Shown here in pieces: positions 1 to 10,119 of a stretch of DNA of 64,000 bases; the stretch's first letter is position 1, and each line of letters begins with the position of its first letter. Source of the DNA: Anniella stebbinsi (lineage: Eukaryota > Chordata > Lepidosauria > Squamata > Anniellidae). The stretch spans positions 117,578,533-117,642,532 of the forward strand of contig JARDYH010000001.1 in NCBI GenBank assembly GCA_029215795.1, read 5' to 3'. Made by a program: the position numbers and the translations under genes. The notes under the pieces were generated by a model, which searched no databases, was not told the origin of the DNA, and saw only the letters and a program-made list of their open reading frames with translations.

Positions 1-1790
1 TTTGAAGAGCAGCTATCCCAAAGCATTACCATCTGGAACCTGCCCGAGAGATAGGATCGGAACCACTGAAGCACAGTGCCCCCGATTCCCAATTCCCCCA
101 GGCGCTCCAGAAGGATACCATGGTCAATGGTATCGAAAGCTGCTGAGAGGTCCAGGAGTACCAGTAGGGACACACTCCCCCTGTCAATACTAAGGCGTAG
201 ATCATCCACTAAGGCGACCAAAGCGGTCTCAACTCCGTATCCTGCCCTGAAGCCAGTTTGAAATGGGTCTAGAAAATTAGTGTCATCCAAGACTGCCTGG
301 AGTTGGAAGGCAACTGCCCTCTCGATCACCTTGCCCAAAAATGAAAGATTTGATACTGGCCTATAGTTATTAAAGTCCAGGGGATCCAGGGAGGGCTTTT
401 TTAGAAGCAGCCTTACCACCGCCTCTTTTAAACATGAAGGAAAATTCCCCTCCCTGACAGATGCATTAATGATATATTGTAAATGTGATCTAACTGCATC
501 TCCTCCCTGGACGACCAGCCAAGAAGGGCAGGGATCGAGAGGCAGTCGTCCTCCTCACACATCCAAGTACCTTGTCCACATCCTTGGTACTCACCAACTG
601 AAACTGATCAAGTGTAATCCTACTCGCGGAGTCGCTGGACACTCCACTGTCAGCCTCTGCTATAACAATGGCATCTAAGTCGGCTCTTATCCGAGAGATT
701 TTATCTGAGAAATGATCGTTAAAGGCATCACAGCGAACTACCGAAGGCTCTAAAATTGGATTCAGGGGAGAAGGTGCCTGGGTTAGACCCCTCACCACCC
801 TGAACAGTTCTGCTGGATGTGAATTCGCAGACGCAATGCACACAGAGAAGAAAGCTTTCTTCGCTGCACGTATTGCCACCCCATAGGAACGAAGATGTTC
901 TCTATGTCGTGTCTTGTCAGATATAAGTCGAGTTTTCTGCCATCGGCGCTCCAGTCGTCGTCCTTTCCGCTTCAACTCCCTGAGGTCTTCAGTATACCAG
1001 GGCACCCTATTAGAAGCGGGCTGGAGAGGACGTTTGGGGGCGATCGTGTCGATAGCCCTAGTTAGGTCTTGATTCCATCTATTGACCAGGGCTTCTACAG
1101 GATCGTCGACGATACCAGCCATAGAACCCTCCAAGGCTTTCTGGAATCCAGAAGGATCCATCAGCCTTTGAGGACGGACCATCTTAATAGGTCTGCCACC
1201 CCTGCAGGGGCGGGTGGTAGCCGTGATACTAGCCCTGACCAGAAAATGGTCTGTCCATGACAATTCGGAGGTATTCAATACCTCCACCCACAGATCCGCC
1301 TGTTTGGAACTGAAAACAGCATCGAGGGTGTGACCTGCTGAATGTGTAGGTCCAGAGACCAACTGGGATAGGCCCATGTTTGTCATGGATGCCATGAACT
1401 CCCGAGCTCCACCTGACAAACTGGCCTCGAATGGGATGTTGAAGTCACACAGGACCAAAAGCCTGGGCGAATCCAACACCAGCTCCGAGACCAGTTCCGT
1501 GAGCTCGGCCAGGGAGTCTGATAGGCAGTGGGGTGGCCAGTACACTAACAGAATCCCTAGTCTATCCCTGGCCTTCAGACTCAGGTACACACATTCGATA
1601 TGATTCAGTTCCCGAACAGGATGTCTGGTCAGGTTAAGATGGTTTTTGTAGACCACAGCTACTCCGCCCACTTTCCCTCACCTGCTCACTAACACAGTAC
1701 TCAGCTGGGAGAGCCTGAGCCCATGTCGGGCCACTGTCATCTCCCAGCCAGATATTGGTGCTCCCAGACATATTTTAGTTGCCTTAAGTT
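1..1790 (-). pseudogene. L2/CR1-type LINE: endonuclease and N-terminal part of reverse transcriptase, cut by window edge
   Basis: Read on the minus strand, about 1671 to 490 is one open frame of some 390 codons with an APE-type endonuclease. It contains CDFN (about residue 95), GHTLDAVFS (about 153) and TDHFLV (about 180), followed by the usual linker with FNDHFSDKI. The frame then shifts once near 545. A second open frame continues to base 2 with reverse transcriptase landmarks NYRPVSNL, FQTGFRAGYG and motif A LLVLLDLSAAFDTIDH, so the catalytic YADD box lies beyond the left edge. Similar coding sense continues upstream past a TGA to about 1790, where it runs into a CT repeat, and the first endonuclease glutamate block is not seen. 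Few lesions suggest a relatively recent copy. The clade (L2 versus CR1) is my judgement from motifs. This is a mobile element, not a host gene. Confidence 0.85.
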
Positions 1791-1797
1791 GTCCCGT

Positions 1798-1800
<3 letters not shown>

Positions 1801-1833
<33 letters not shown>

Positions 1834-1853
1834 GCGAGAGAGAGAAAGAGAGG
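1801..1853. repeat. (CT)n-CGCGCG-(AG)n palindromic microsatellite
   Basis: About fifteen CT units run into CGCGCG and then AG units, so the tract is self-complementary. A second short CT tract ending in CTCTCGCGCGA lies at about 1965-1980. Both are preceded by the same TTGTCCCGTTGT word, which suggests a local duplication. Confidence 0.9.
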
Positions 1854-1985
1854 GGGTGGGGGAAGTGCGAAGATGTCTGCTGCACTTTCTCTTTCTTTCT
1901 CCCCAACTCAAGCCGTTACTGTTCTCCCGCTGCCAGCTCACGGCTGCCTCTGGTTGTCCCGTTGTCTCTCTCTCGCGCGACCTTG

Positions 1986-2304
1986 TAGGCTGACCATATG
2001 AAAAGGAGACAGGACTCATGTAACTTTAACAGCTGTAGAGAAAAAGCAATTTCAGCCAGTGTCATTTGTATGCAATTAGTTTCTGGTGAAATTCCCTTTT
2101 CATCACAACAGTTAAAGTTGCAGGGGCCCTGCCTTCTTTTGTATATGGTCACTCTAGTATAGTGACTGCAACTTTAACTGTTGTGATGAAGAGGGAATTT
2201 CACCAGGAACTAATTGCATACAAATGACACTGGCTGAAATTCCCTTTTCTCTACAACTGTTAAAGTTACATGAGCCCTGACCTCCTTTTCATATGGTCAG
2301 CCTA
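1986..2304 (-). mobile_element. Nested foldback hAT-like MITE, copy 1 (end type A)
   Basis: The element begins TAGGCTGACCATATG and ends with its complement CATATGGTCAGCCTA. Between them are two ~140-bp arms, inverted to each other, and each arm is itself an imperfect palindrome (AACTTTAACAGCTGT facing ACAACAGTTAAAGTT). The short asymmetric centre reads TATGGTCACTCTAGTATAGTG, opposite to copies at 24465, 26754, 37049 and 39828, so this copy is placed on the minus strand. Flanks CGACCTTG and TCTACTTG agree at only four of eight positions, so the target duplication is decayed. It has no coding capacity and must have been moved in trans. Confidence 0.88.
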
Positions 2305-2403
2305 TCTACTTGGCCACTGTGGGAACAGAATTCTGGACCAAATAGACCTTTAGTCTTATCTAGCAGGACATTCTTACGTTCTTAAGGCAGGGATAGACTT
2401 TGT

Positions 2404-2455
2404 GCCTTCCAGATGTATTGGACTATAACTCCCATAATCCCTGACCATTGACATT
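2404..2455. mobile_element. Fragment of a hAT-type foldback repeat
   Basis: CTTCCAGATGTATTGGACTA followed by AACTCCCATAATCCCTGACC is the arm of the short repeat seen more fully at 19905 and 53268. Only one arm is present here. Confidence 0.5.
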
Positions 2456-2463
2456 ACCAGAAG

Positions 2464-3420
2464 GTGGTGTTAGGGGGTGGCGGTTATTGCTTGGCCTCAT
2501 GGCCATTGGCCTATGGAGTTCTTCAGGGCTCAATGTTGCCCCCTAAGCTACTTAACATCAACATGAAGCTGCTGGACGAGGTCATCCAGAGTCTAGGATT
2601 GGATCTCATCACTACGCTGATGATATCCAGCTCCATCTCTTTTTTAAAAACTGATGTCAGGGAGGTTGTGGAAAACATGAACTGCTGTCTGGACACAGTG
2701 ACAGATTTGATAGGGGTGAACACATTGCGACTCAACCCAGGCAAGATAAAGGCTCTGTTGGTCAGAAAACAATCCATCATGGGACTGGGAAACAGCCTGT
2801 TCTGGATGGGGGTGGATTCCCTCTTGAAAGACCAGGTTCACAGCAGGAGGATACTTTTGGACACAGCTTTGCTCCTGGAGGACAAGTTAGCTTCTGTGGC
2901 CAGGAGCATTTTTTCTCAGTGTTGGAAAAACTGTGCCCCCTTCCTAGGGAATGTGGATCTGGCCACAATGATGCACATCTTAATTACCTCTCGTGTAGAC
3001 TACTGTAATGTGCTTTACTAGATCCTGACGTTGGTAAGTGTTTAAAAACTACAGCTAGTGCAAAATGCAGTGGCCAAACCATTGTCTGCCATGCATTTTA
3101 AAGCCCATGTGTCACTGGTCTTGAGCTAAATGCACGGGCTTCCAATTCATGTCTGAGGTCAATTCAGTGTGCTAGTTTTGATCTACAAAACTCTAAAAGG
3201 CTTGGGTCTGTGATATCTGAAAGATAATTTCCTCCCATATGGGCCTGCCCATACCTTGTGACCTTTCTCAGAGGTCTTGTTGTATGCCCCCAAACTATTC
3301 CCCAAATAAGTTCAGCACCTTGGATAGGTCCTTTAGAGTTCTTAGTGATTCTGACTGAACTCAAGAATGGATTCACAGTCCCACTGAAATTGGAGCCACC
3401 AGCCTCCACTGTGCCTCACC
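2464..3420 (+). pseudogene. Decayed L2/CR1-type LINE, reverse transcriptase to 3' region
   Basis: The plus strand reads GVLQGSMLPPKL, then LRLNPGKIKALLV, then LATMMHILITSRVDYCNVLY, in the order expected for the palm and thumb of this LINE class. The YADD box is present as codons at 2613-2624 but in another frame from the flanking motifs, so at least two indels surround it. After the stop at 3021 the sense continues with several stops (LPIHV, FSVLVLIYKTLKGLG) to about 3340 and peters out near 3420. It is the same broad family as the minus-strand LINE at the left edge, but much older. Not functional. Confidence 0.8.
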
Positions 3421-3445
3421 ACTAATGTGATAGGTTGGTGGATAT

Positions 3446-3590
3446 TAGGGCTGTGCACGGACCCCCCGATCCGATCTGGAATCTGATCAGGATCTGGATC
3501 CGCTCCAGGTTCGTGCAGAGCCCTCCCTCCTGCTCCCTCCCTCCCTCTGCCCAATTGCCCTGCTTATTAATCACTTTTCTGACCACCAGG
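3446..3590 (+). mobile_element. Left end of a TAGGG-TGTGCAC hAT-type element (broken)
   Basis: Starts TAGGGCTGTGCACGGACCCC and continues with the GATCC/GGATCTGG-rich arm seen in elements at 4498, 51003 and 53459. The segment ending GCAGAGCCCTCCCTCC is shared with 4498-4640. No matching right end follows; another foldback begins at about 3588. Confidence 0.65.
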
Positions 3591-3803
3591 GCTAGATCTA
3601 CACTACTGCTTTACAGAGCTATCAAAGTACACTGATAATTGTTGAGATATATTACACATTCCATATTCCACTTTCATAGGGTTATTTCCTGCTTTTTATT
3701 CCGCATTATCCAAAGTACTGCAACACTTATTGTGCATCTTCCAAGGTATAAATGCGCAAGAGGGATAGCATTACCATGATGGGATCGTAATGATTTGACA
3801 CAA
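3588..3803 (+). mobile_element. GATCTACAC foldback family, partial copy
   Basis: GGGCTAGATCTACACTACTG begins a stretch that matches 12668-12893 along its length: GCTTTTTATTCC, ATTATCCAAA, TACTGCAAC, GTATAAATG, GCAAGAGGGATA and TGACACAAG all recur in order. Such ends also appear at 30091 and 44366. The right end is not clear. Confidence 0.6.
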
Positions 3804-4022
3804 GGGCCCAGGGCTCTCAAAAAATGTACAAAATCAAAGCAGATTTTTTTTAAAAAGGGGAAAAAAGCCAAAACAATTTTAATAGTCAAACACCTGGCAA
3901 AACAGGGAAGAAATTCCATAGCTGATCTCCTTGCTAAGGAAAGGGCCCTACTACATGCACGGCATAGCCTGGGCATGGTGGGAAGATTGCAGCGGGCGTG
4001 GGGGACGAGGCGTGGAGGCACG

Positions 4023-4086
4023 CCATTGGGCGGCCTCCTGGATTGGGAAGGGGAGGGGTGGAGGGGGAGCTGGAGCCTTTATAAGG
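4023..4086 (+). promoter_or_regulatory. Predicted LTR promoter (CCAAT and TATA)
   Basis: An inverted CCAAT (ATTGG) at 4025-4029 lies about 50 bp upstream of TTTATAAGG (4078-4086). The same pair, with the same spacing, sits in the other LTR copy at 17647-17700. Activity is not known. Confidence 0.5.
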
Positions 4087-4406
4087 CCCGGGCTCCCTCC
4101 CTCCCTCTTGGGAAGGGATAGGTGAGCATTCGCAGGCACCTAGCGGTGACTCATCACCTGCGAGTCTTGAGGCCCAGGTGGTGAGATAAGGGTTACCTTT
4201 GGGGCTAACCTTCCTCACTCACGCGGAGTCATGAGGCACGTGCTGGGGTGACACGGAAGGCCCCCCTACCCCAAAAGGGGAGGCCTGGGGGTGGCGTATT
4301 GGACATGCCATGTCCGGGCCTGAATGGACTCGCCCTACCTGTTATGATGGCATTGGCCATCCATGTCAGAAGATGCCCGCGTAGTTTTCCCCTCTGCTGA
4401 TCCCTC

Positions 4407-4412
4407 AATAAA
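4407..4412 (+). terminator. LTR polyadenylation signal AATAAA
   Basis: AATAAATGTGGCCC occurs at the same relative place as in the second LTR copy (18054). In an LTR this would mark the end of R. Confidence 0.5.
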
Positions 4413-4497
4413 TGTGGCCCAAGTTTAACCCAAAAACCTGTGTCATCTCGTTATTTACCGCGCTCCGATTCCGCAAGGTCCTGTCCTGTATACCCAC

Positions 4498-4760
4498 TAG
4501 GGCTGTGACCGGATCTGGAGCAGATCTGGCCAATCTAGCCCAATCTGGGCCCGATCCGAACTGGATCGGATCAGGCCAGATCAGAACCGTGATCCGGATC
4601 CGTGCAGAGCCCTCCCTCCCGCTCTTCCCGCTCTCTCCCTCCCCCCAATGTCCCTCTTTACCTACAGCCTCCTCCACATCGTCCTGCCTCTTCGATATCA
4701 GCCAGCTGCTTTCCCACTCGTGCCGGGTGATGACATCACCTGCTGCGATCAGCAAATACA
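4498..4760 (+). mobile_element. Left end of a TAGGG-TGTG hAT-type element (broken), second copy
   Basis: TAGGGCTGTGACCGGATCTG starts directly after the LTR tail. The first 150 bp match 3446-3590, and GGGTGATGACATCACC at about 4726 is the palindromic centre motif of the element at 51003. The right half is missing or unrecognisable. Confidence 0.6.
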
Positions 4761-5043
4761 GTGCTTTAAATTGGCAAGTCTGTATGTCCACAAGCTTATG
4801 CCACAACAAAAGGACTGTTCAGATACACAAATGTGCATGCTATAATAAAAACTGTCATCTATGACGGCAACTTCTTCATTGTGATGTTACCAAGCTGTGT
4901 GGGAAAGAATTTGCCTCAGTAGATCATGTGTCACTAAAGGGTAACTTTGGAAGGGGGCCTCACTTTCAAGCAAGATCCACTGACATTTATATTTACTTCC
5001 TATTACTAAAGTTGGGGGATTAGAATGCCATTAAAGTATAAAT

Positions 5044-5329
5044 CAGGGATAGGGATGTTCAGGCCCATGGGCTGAATCTGGCCCTCCTTGAATCCTAAGC
5101 TGGTCCTCCAGGGTTCCCCCAGATGGCCACACCTTCTTTCCCTAGTCCTATCCCCTTTCCCCTAACTACTGATTGTTTGGGGGTTTCCTAAGTTTTGCTG
5201 AAAATGCTATTTTTCATTTTTAAACTTGAATCTTTTGCTTTTGGCCCCATCAAACACAGGAATATGGTTCTCATGAGCTTCTCTGAAATGGAATTCAGCT
5301 CTTGGGGTAAAAGAAGTTCCCCATCCCAG
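5044..5329. mobile_element. Short hAT-type element with perfect 8-bp target duplication
   Basis: The element reads CAGGGATAGGGA at its left end and TCCCCATCCCAG at its right, which are complementary. It is flanked on both sides by GTATAAAT (5036-5043 and 5330-5337). An 8-bp duplication is the hAT signature. The 286-bp body has no coding sequence, and nearly identical ends at 48234 point to one family. Confidence 0.85.
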
Positions 5330-5339
5330 GTATAAATAA

Positions 5340-6785
5340 ATGATACCTTGTGGGTTAGCTTAAAATGATGCAACCAAATGGAAAATTCCTTTAAAATGCT
5401 ATAGGAATGCTACCTAAGTGCCGAAAGCAATATAGTGATTTCCTATACCTGCCACAAAAAATGGCTATGTTTTTGTGTTACTTTAATGACAATTCTATTT
5501 AGATACAATTCCAATACACTTTTGGTTTCGTCATGTGTCGCAGAAATCGCATCTTTGCATTACAGTGAATTTTTGAAAAAAACAAAATCTCTATCTGTGT
5601 GGGGCTTTCTTTCCAACGCTTCATCTGTTCCTGGAGTTTCTCCCCACCACCACATCTGAAGTCATAATCCTGTCTTTGTGACATCACAAATCACTAAGGG
5701 AATAGGGACTGCAATGCTGCAAATGGAAGATTTCAGGTAGGGCATCAGCCATGGAAACAGATGAACCATTAAGAAACAAAAGTCCTGTTATGCAAATCTT
5801 TTCAGTGGTAAAACCGGGGGAAGGGGAATACACAACACAATGTAGGAAGTGTGTAGGCAAAACTGTTTCCAAATGACTGTTCACAAAGTTTTAAAGGAAC
5901 ATGGCCCTAATGACCATGGACAGTTTGGGAATATTTGGGGTGGAGAACACATGTGCAAACAGATGTTGAAAGTCCTCATTATCTGCTCATCTCTAATTGA
6001 AGCTGACATGACATTTGAGCCAGCCTAGTAACTAGGGGAAACTGCACATATTGCTCCTTTTCTATATTGGTCTACTTGAACATTCATAACAATTCCCAAT
6101 GCCCTGTCACAGAAAAGAAAAGAGCTCTAAAAAGCTACAATAATAAAAATGGAGCCCTCGCAGATGGATGAGTATACTTAAAAAAACAACAACCCACCAC
6201 CACTAACAAAGAATGAATAAATGAAAGAAAAACAACTCTTAGCTTTTCTGATTATCAAACCTTACAATGAAAGGTAGGTACTTCAGTATGTGTATTTGCA
6301 CAATGCCTCTATATAAGCAAGCTAATTTCAATTGTAATAATTCCTTTCCTATAATAAAACAAAAGAACACAAGATCCAAGGTATTGCAAAAGATCTCCCT
6401 GAGACTCAGAAACAGGAGTGGGATAACTCTGGCCCTCCCACCCCCATCTGCCCCTCCAAACATAGTCAGTGATCAAGGATGATGGGATCTGTAATCCAAC
6501 AGCAACTGGAAGCCCAGGTCTGCTCAGACGGTAATCCAATTTCCTGAGTTGCTTATTACTGTAGAAATAAATAAGGCAGAAAGTAGATGACATCTATGGA
6601 GTAAATCAAATAAAAGGAAGAAGAAATGACCTTAAAATTAGGTTGCCTTTTAATTTTATGCAGTGCAATACTTGTTATTACCATGGCAATTGAGCTGTCC
6701 ATCCTTCATCTCTGAAATGGCCCTTCTGGCCAATACAGCTAATGTTACTGTGATGTTCTACTGCTTATTGTTATAATTGTATTGC
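5340..6785. other. No gene recognised
   Basis: AT-rich sequence. Around 6465-6530 is a weak piece of the GATGGGA/GTAATCCAACAG foldback repeat. The open frames here lack motifs. Confidence 0.6.
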
Positions 6786-6802
6786 AAGGTTTATTGTTTA
6801 GG

Positions 6803-6830
6803 ATATGCATATATATATATATATATATAT
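6803..6830. repeat. (AT)n microsatellite
   Basis: Uninterrupted AT units after ATATGC. Confidence 0.9.
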
Positions 6831-6869
6831 GTCTTTAAAAGGTTTAGGAATACTAATAAGTAAAGTAAA

Positions 6870-7330
6870 TGACTAGGCCGAAATGTACTTTCTGTTTGTG
6901 ATTATAGGTCTTAGTAAGTATAGAGTGATTGGCTAGTTGTTTAGAGTGCCTGGATTGGTTGGTTGTGTAAGAGTGTGAGCAGCTAGAGAGCGAGTGGAGT
7001 GTATATATGTATCTGACAGAGAGAGCTGACAGGTTGATTGGGGGGAGATTGGAGGGGGAATTTTGAGAGAGACGTTGAAAGGGATTTGAGAGAATTGAGA
7101 GACTGAGATAAGATTTTAGAGCATAGATCAAATGAAGAACAGTTTATAAATGTATAAGAGTTCTGACTGAAACCAATAAGCACTGAAACCTTGTAAACGA
7201 TACGCAATTGAACTGCAGCAACCATTAAGCTTGTTGACATGCAATTTCTTTTTAATAAAATCTTGTTAATTCCATTAACTACCCTTAGCCTCTTCCAGCC
7301 TGCTTCGCTCCCCCTCTGAAGTGTCATCTT
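6870..7330 (+). mobile_element. Possible LTR-like segment
   Basis: A GTGTATATATG motif near 6998 is followed about 250 bp later by AATAAAATC (7254), with purine-rich sequence between and a pyrimidine-rich tail. The promoter then poly(A) order resembles an LTR, but there is no second copy in the window, no TG/CA ends and no target duplication. This is a suggestion only. Confidence 0.3.
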
Positions 7331-7812
7331 CAGATAGGCAAAAAAGCGACAAACTCAGTGATTGAAGGACAGAGAGAGGAAGATCACGTCCACTGCTCCT
7401 CCCGCCCTGCTGGCTTCATCCTGACAGGAAGTTCGGTACACAGAATTCACAAAGTTCAAATGCTTCCATCTCACGAGGACACATCACATAGGATTGTGCC
7501 ATAAGCAACTAACAAGTTGCTGACCTTTCATGCCACCCCATGTCATCTGCTTGAGGTGGCCACCTCATTCTGCCTAATGGTAGGGACATCCCAAAATATC
7601 TCCTTGATGGTATATCACTTTGATGTCTTTTTAGCAAATAAGGTAGGATACAAATGTTAATAATAATTTTTAAGAGTAAATATTAAGATGCTGAATAGTT
7701 TAACGCAGCTTGAAATTATGACTCTAAAAAGAATTTTTCCTAACACTGCTCTTTTGTATGAATCCACATTGCCACATGGGCATAATCTTCGCAAATAATT
7801 ATTTATCACTCA

Positions 7813-7837
7813 ACAACAACAACAACAACAACAACAA
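7813..7837. repeat. (AAC)n microsatellite
   Basis: About eight CAA units, just upstream of the R4-type LINE tail. Confidence 0.9.
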
Positions 7838-7854
7838 GAATAGCCTACACCATA

Positions 7855-8352
7855 CTAAACATACTCACCCAAAACAATCCTGGAAAATGCAGATCATAAA
7901 ATATACTGGGACAGAACAATTCATATGGACAAGACAATACCTTGCAACCAACCAGAAATAACGGTCATAGACAAAAAAGAAAAACACACATACTCATCAA
8001 CATAGCAATACTGAATGACAAAAAATTGTTGAAAAGAAAGAAGAAAAGAAAATAGAGAAAAATATACACCACTGGCCATGGAAGTCAAAGAATTATGGCA
8101 ACAGGAAAAGGTCACAATTATTCCATTAGTCACATCAGTCATTGGCATCACATCAAAAAACTATATAGAAAACCTCCAGAAATTGGGCTTACCAGAATAC
8201 ATTCACACCAACATCCAGAAAGCAGTCATAATTAAAACATGCTCAATCATCAGGAAATTCCTGAATCAATAAAAGACAGCATGACTTGGCAAACCCCATC
8301 ATGTACATCTAGAGAAACCGCCACGAGCGAGAAAGAGATATAATAATAATAA
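7855..8352 (+). pseudogene. R4/Dong-type LINE 3' end (C-terminal endonuclease region)
   Basis: Between 8078 and 8272 the frame reads VKELWQQEKVTIIPLV, then LQKLGLPEYI, then KAVIIKTCSIIRKFLN and a stop, the C-terminal pattern of LINEs with a restriction-like endonuclease (R4/Dong clade). Upstream bases encode YTGTEQF and a broken form of the ID-IAIP block in other frames. The same segment with that block readable is at 52585-52925. It ends about 80 bp after the stop in a short TAA tract, fitting a 3' end. 5'-truncated and frameshifted. Confidence 0.7.
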
Positions 8353-9119
8353 TACCATTTCACTTTTCATTTAGGGGAATGGAATCATAAGGAGGCAGAG
8401 CCCCTTCCCTTCCAGAAAATTTTTTTTGGGAGCAGAACAGACCCTCCATCCCCAAACATCATGTTGGCAATCCCTGCATGTACTTCTCCTGAATGCTGAT
8501 TTCACTAAATTCATTCCAGAATTCAAGCATATGCTACCGTTTCAGCTTTCAATTCTGTTGGTTAATATGCATGCTTTCCACTATATTACAGGTGTGCCCA
8601 TATGCATTGATAAAATACTACCCCCCATCTCAATGTAATTATATCAAGAGTACTCTTTTCGGGGCAATGTTTCAACGATGCACCCATATCAATTGGTCAT
8701 GTAAAGAAGGTTGTGCACAGAAGGCACAAATGACCTGAAGATAGCTATGACAAGTTGTGCATGTACATTATTCTTACAAGTTCAGAAGTATAAAACAACC
8801 CCAACACCAACGCCCCCCAAACCACCAAATGAACAAATCACAATGAAGAATTCCTAATGGATCAGTTCCATTTCAGAAACAAGAGCAGATAATGTGGAAC
8901 TCAAAACATCCAGGACGAAGTTTGGATGAAGAGAATTTCAGAAGAATCCCTAAATCCTTCACAATATCTAATAACTAAAATTAACTCCCCACTCCTGATT
9001 TTTTGTGGGGCCATTCATCTCCTGTAAAAGTGGATGGGAGAGGAAGATATGGGCATTCTGACCTGTCCCCAGCAAAACCATGGCAAGGTTGAGAGGTTCT
9101 GGCATGCATCACACCTGGG

Positions 9120-9545
9120 GCAACATCCAACTGTGTCAATGTGTTAGCGCAAATGATGATGCATAAGCAGAAACTACATTGTGAACTATGCACAAGAGAA
9201 GAATGCAGCTTGTGCAAGCCTGTTGTGTAAACTATTGTGCAATGAATCATAGAATAGTAGAGTTGGAAGGGGCCTATAAGGCCATTGAGTCCAATCCCTT
9301 GCTCAATGCAGGAATCCACTTTAAATAGAATAATAGAATAGTAGAGTTGGAATGCATTGCACATAACTTTTCTGTAACTGTTGTTCAACTCTTTTGTAAA
9401 ATATATTGTCCAACACATTGTATAACACTGCACAACTACTTGCGCAACCAGTTGTGCAAGCATAATGGGCAACGGAAAGATTCAGTGGAGCTCTGCTAGC
9501 ACAATTTAAGATTGAGGATGACACCATTGGATACTACCCATGTTC
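9120..9545. mobile_element. Oligo-TTGTGCA DNA element, split by a CR1 piece
   Basis: TTGTGCA or TGCACAA words recur many times on both strands, ending with CACCATTGGATACTACCC. The same character and the same ATTGGATACTG end occur at 56560-56980. A CR1 tail (9244-9335) interrupts it at the word TTGTGCAATG/TTGCACATAA. Class unclear. Confidence 0.5.
9244..9335 (-). mobile_element. CR1 LINE 3' tail fragment
   Basis: AATCATAGAATAGTAGAGTT, GGAAGGGGCC and AGTCCAATCC are the antisense of the classic CR1 3' end. Very similar pieces are at 23430 and 61183. Confidence 0.75.
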
Positions 9546-9738
9546 TAGGCACCAAGGCAAGGATTTTTCCAAACTTAAAAATCAGGGAGGATATACTCTC
9601 AGAACCTTGTTTAAGTAATGTAAGCCAAAGATGAGCTGTTTGCTGAATTAGATTTTAAATGCCGGGTGTGGCCTGCTTAATTTTTATGGGTCTTTTTAAA
9701 ACTGGTTTTCTTCTATGATTTAGTCATGATTTTGTACT

Positions 9739-10107
9739 TAGGGATATTGGAGGAATCCATTTGTGGGGTGGGAAATTGGGGAGCTTTTGCAAGCTTGGCC
9801 ATCCATACTCCGGTCTGACATCTGCCAGCTGGCCTGACTCAGTCTGCAGCGAGTTGGGCCAGTTGGCAGTGGTGAGAATTTGGGTCCCCCCCTCTAAACC
9901 CCAAATGTACGCAAATAAAAGCTGTAATTTGTGCAAATTTTGGCTGTAATTTCCACACATTTAGGGTTGGGGGGGAAATCCCGCCCAAGTTCCCGGATTT
10001 TGGGGGCAGACCCCTGACTAGGCTCGCAAGGGCAAGCCAAGCCAGGGGCAGCATGGGAATCTGACAGGACCTAAAAGGGCCAGATTCCTGCACAACCGAC
10101 AGCCCTA
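9739..10107. mobile_element. Short hAT-type element, TAGGGATATTGG ends
   Basis: Starts TAGGGATATTGGAGGAATCC and ends with ACCGACAGCCCTA, whose complement is TAGGGCTGTCGGT. Flanking 8-mers are TTTGTACT and CTTGTACT, a one-mismatch target duplication. The 369-bp body is non-coding. The element at 42281 seems to be a relative. Confidence 0.75.
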
Positions 10108-10119
10108 CTTGTACTTTAG

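Larger units (their letters stand above)
3945..4490 (+). mobile_element. Solo LTR-like element, copy 1
   Basis: This 0.55-kb segment is colinear with 17582-18121. Shared blocks in order are an ATTGGGCGGCCTCC/ATTGGCTGCCTCC box, a TATA motif, a GGTGAGCATTCGCAGGCACC/GGTGTGCATTCACAGGCACC block, CCTTTGAGG/CTTTGGGGC plus CAACCCTCCTC/AACCTTCCTC, GGAAGGCC(C)CCCTACCCCAA, and finally AATAAATGTGGCCC. CCAAT box, TATA box, then polyadenylation signal is the layout of an LTR. No internal region or partner LTR is present, which implies a solo LTR. The TG/CA ends and target duplication were not resolved, so the boundaries are approximate. ERV versus Gypsy is undecided. Confidence 0.65.

Noticed and set aside
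490..1671. 393-codon open frame as a host gene
   Set aside because: It holds LINE endonuclease motifs, begins at a GTG rather than an ATG, and is continued by LINE reverse transcriptase in another frame.
2464..3021. 185-codon frame as a host gene
   Set aside because: It is a decayed LINE reverse transcriptase with the YADD box out of frame.
6870..7330. Third copy of the solo LTR family
   Set aside because: It shares no blocks with the copies at 3945 and 17582, so it is kept only as a weak separate LTR candidate.
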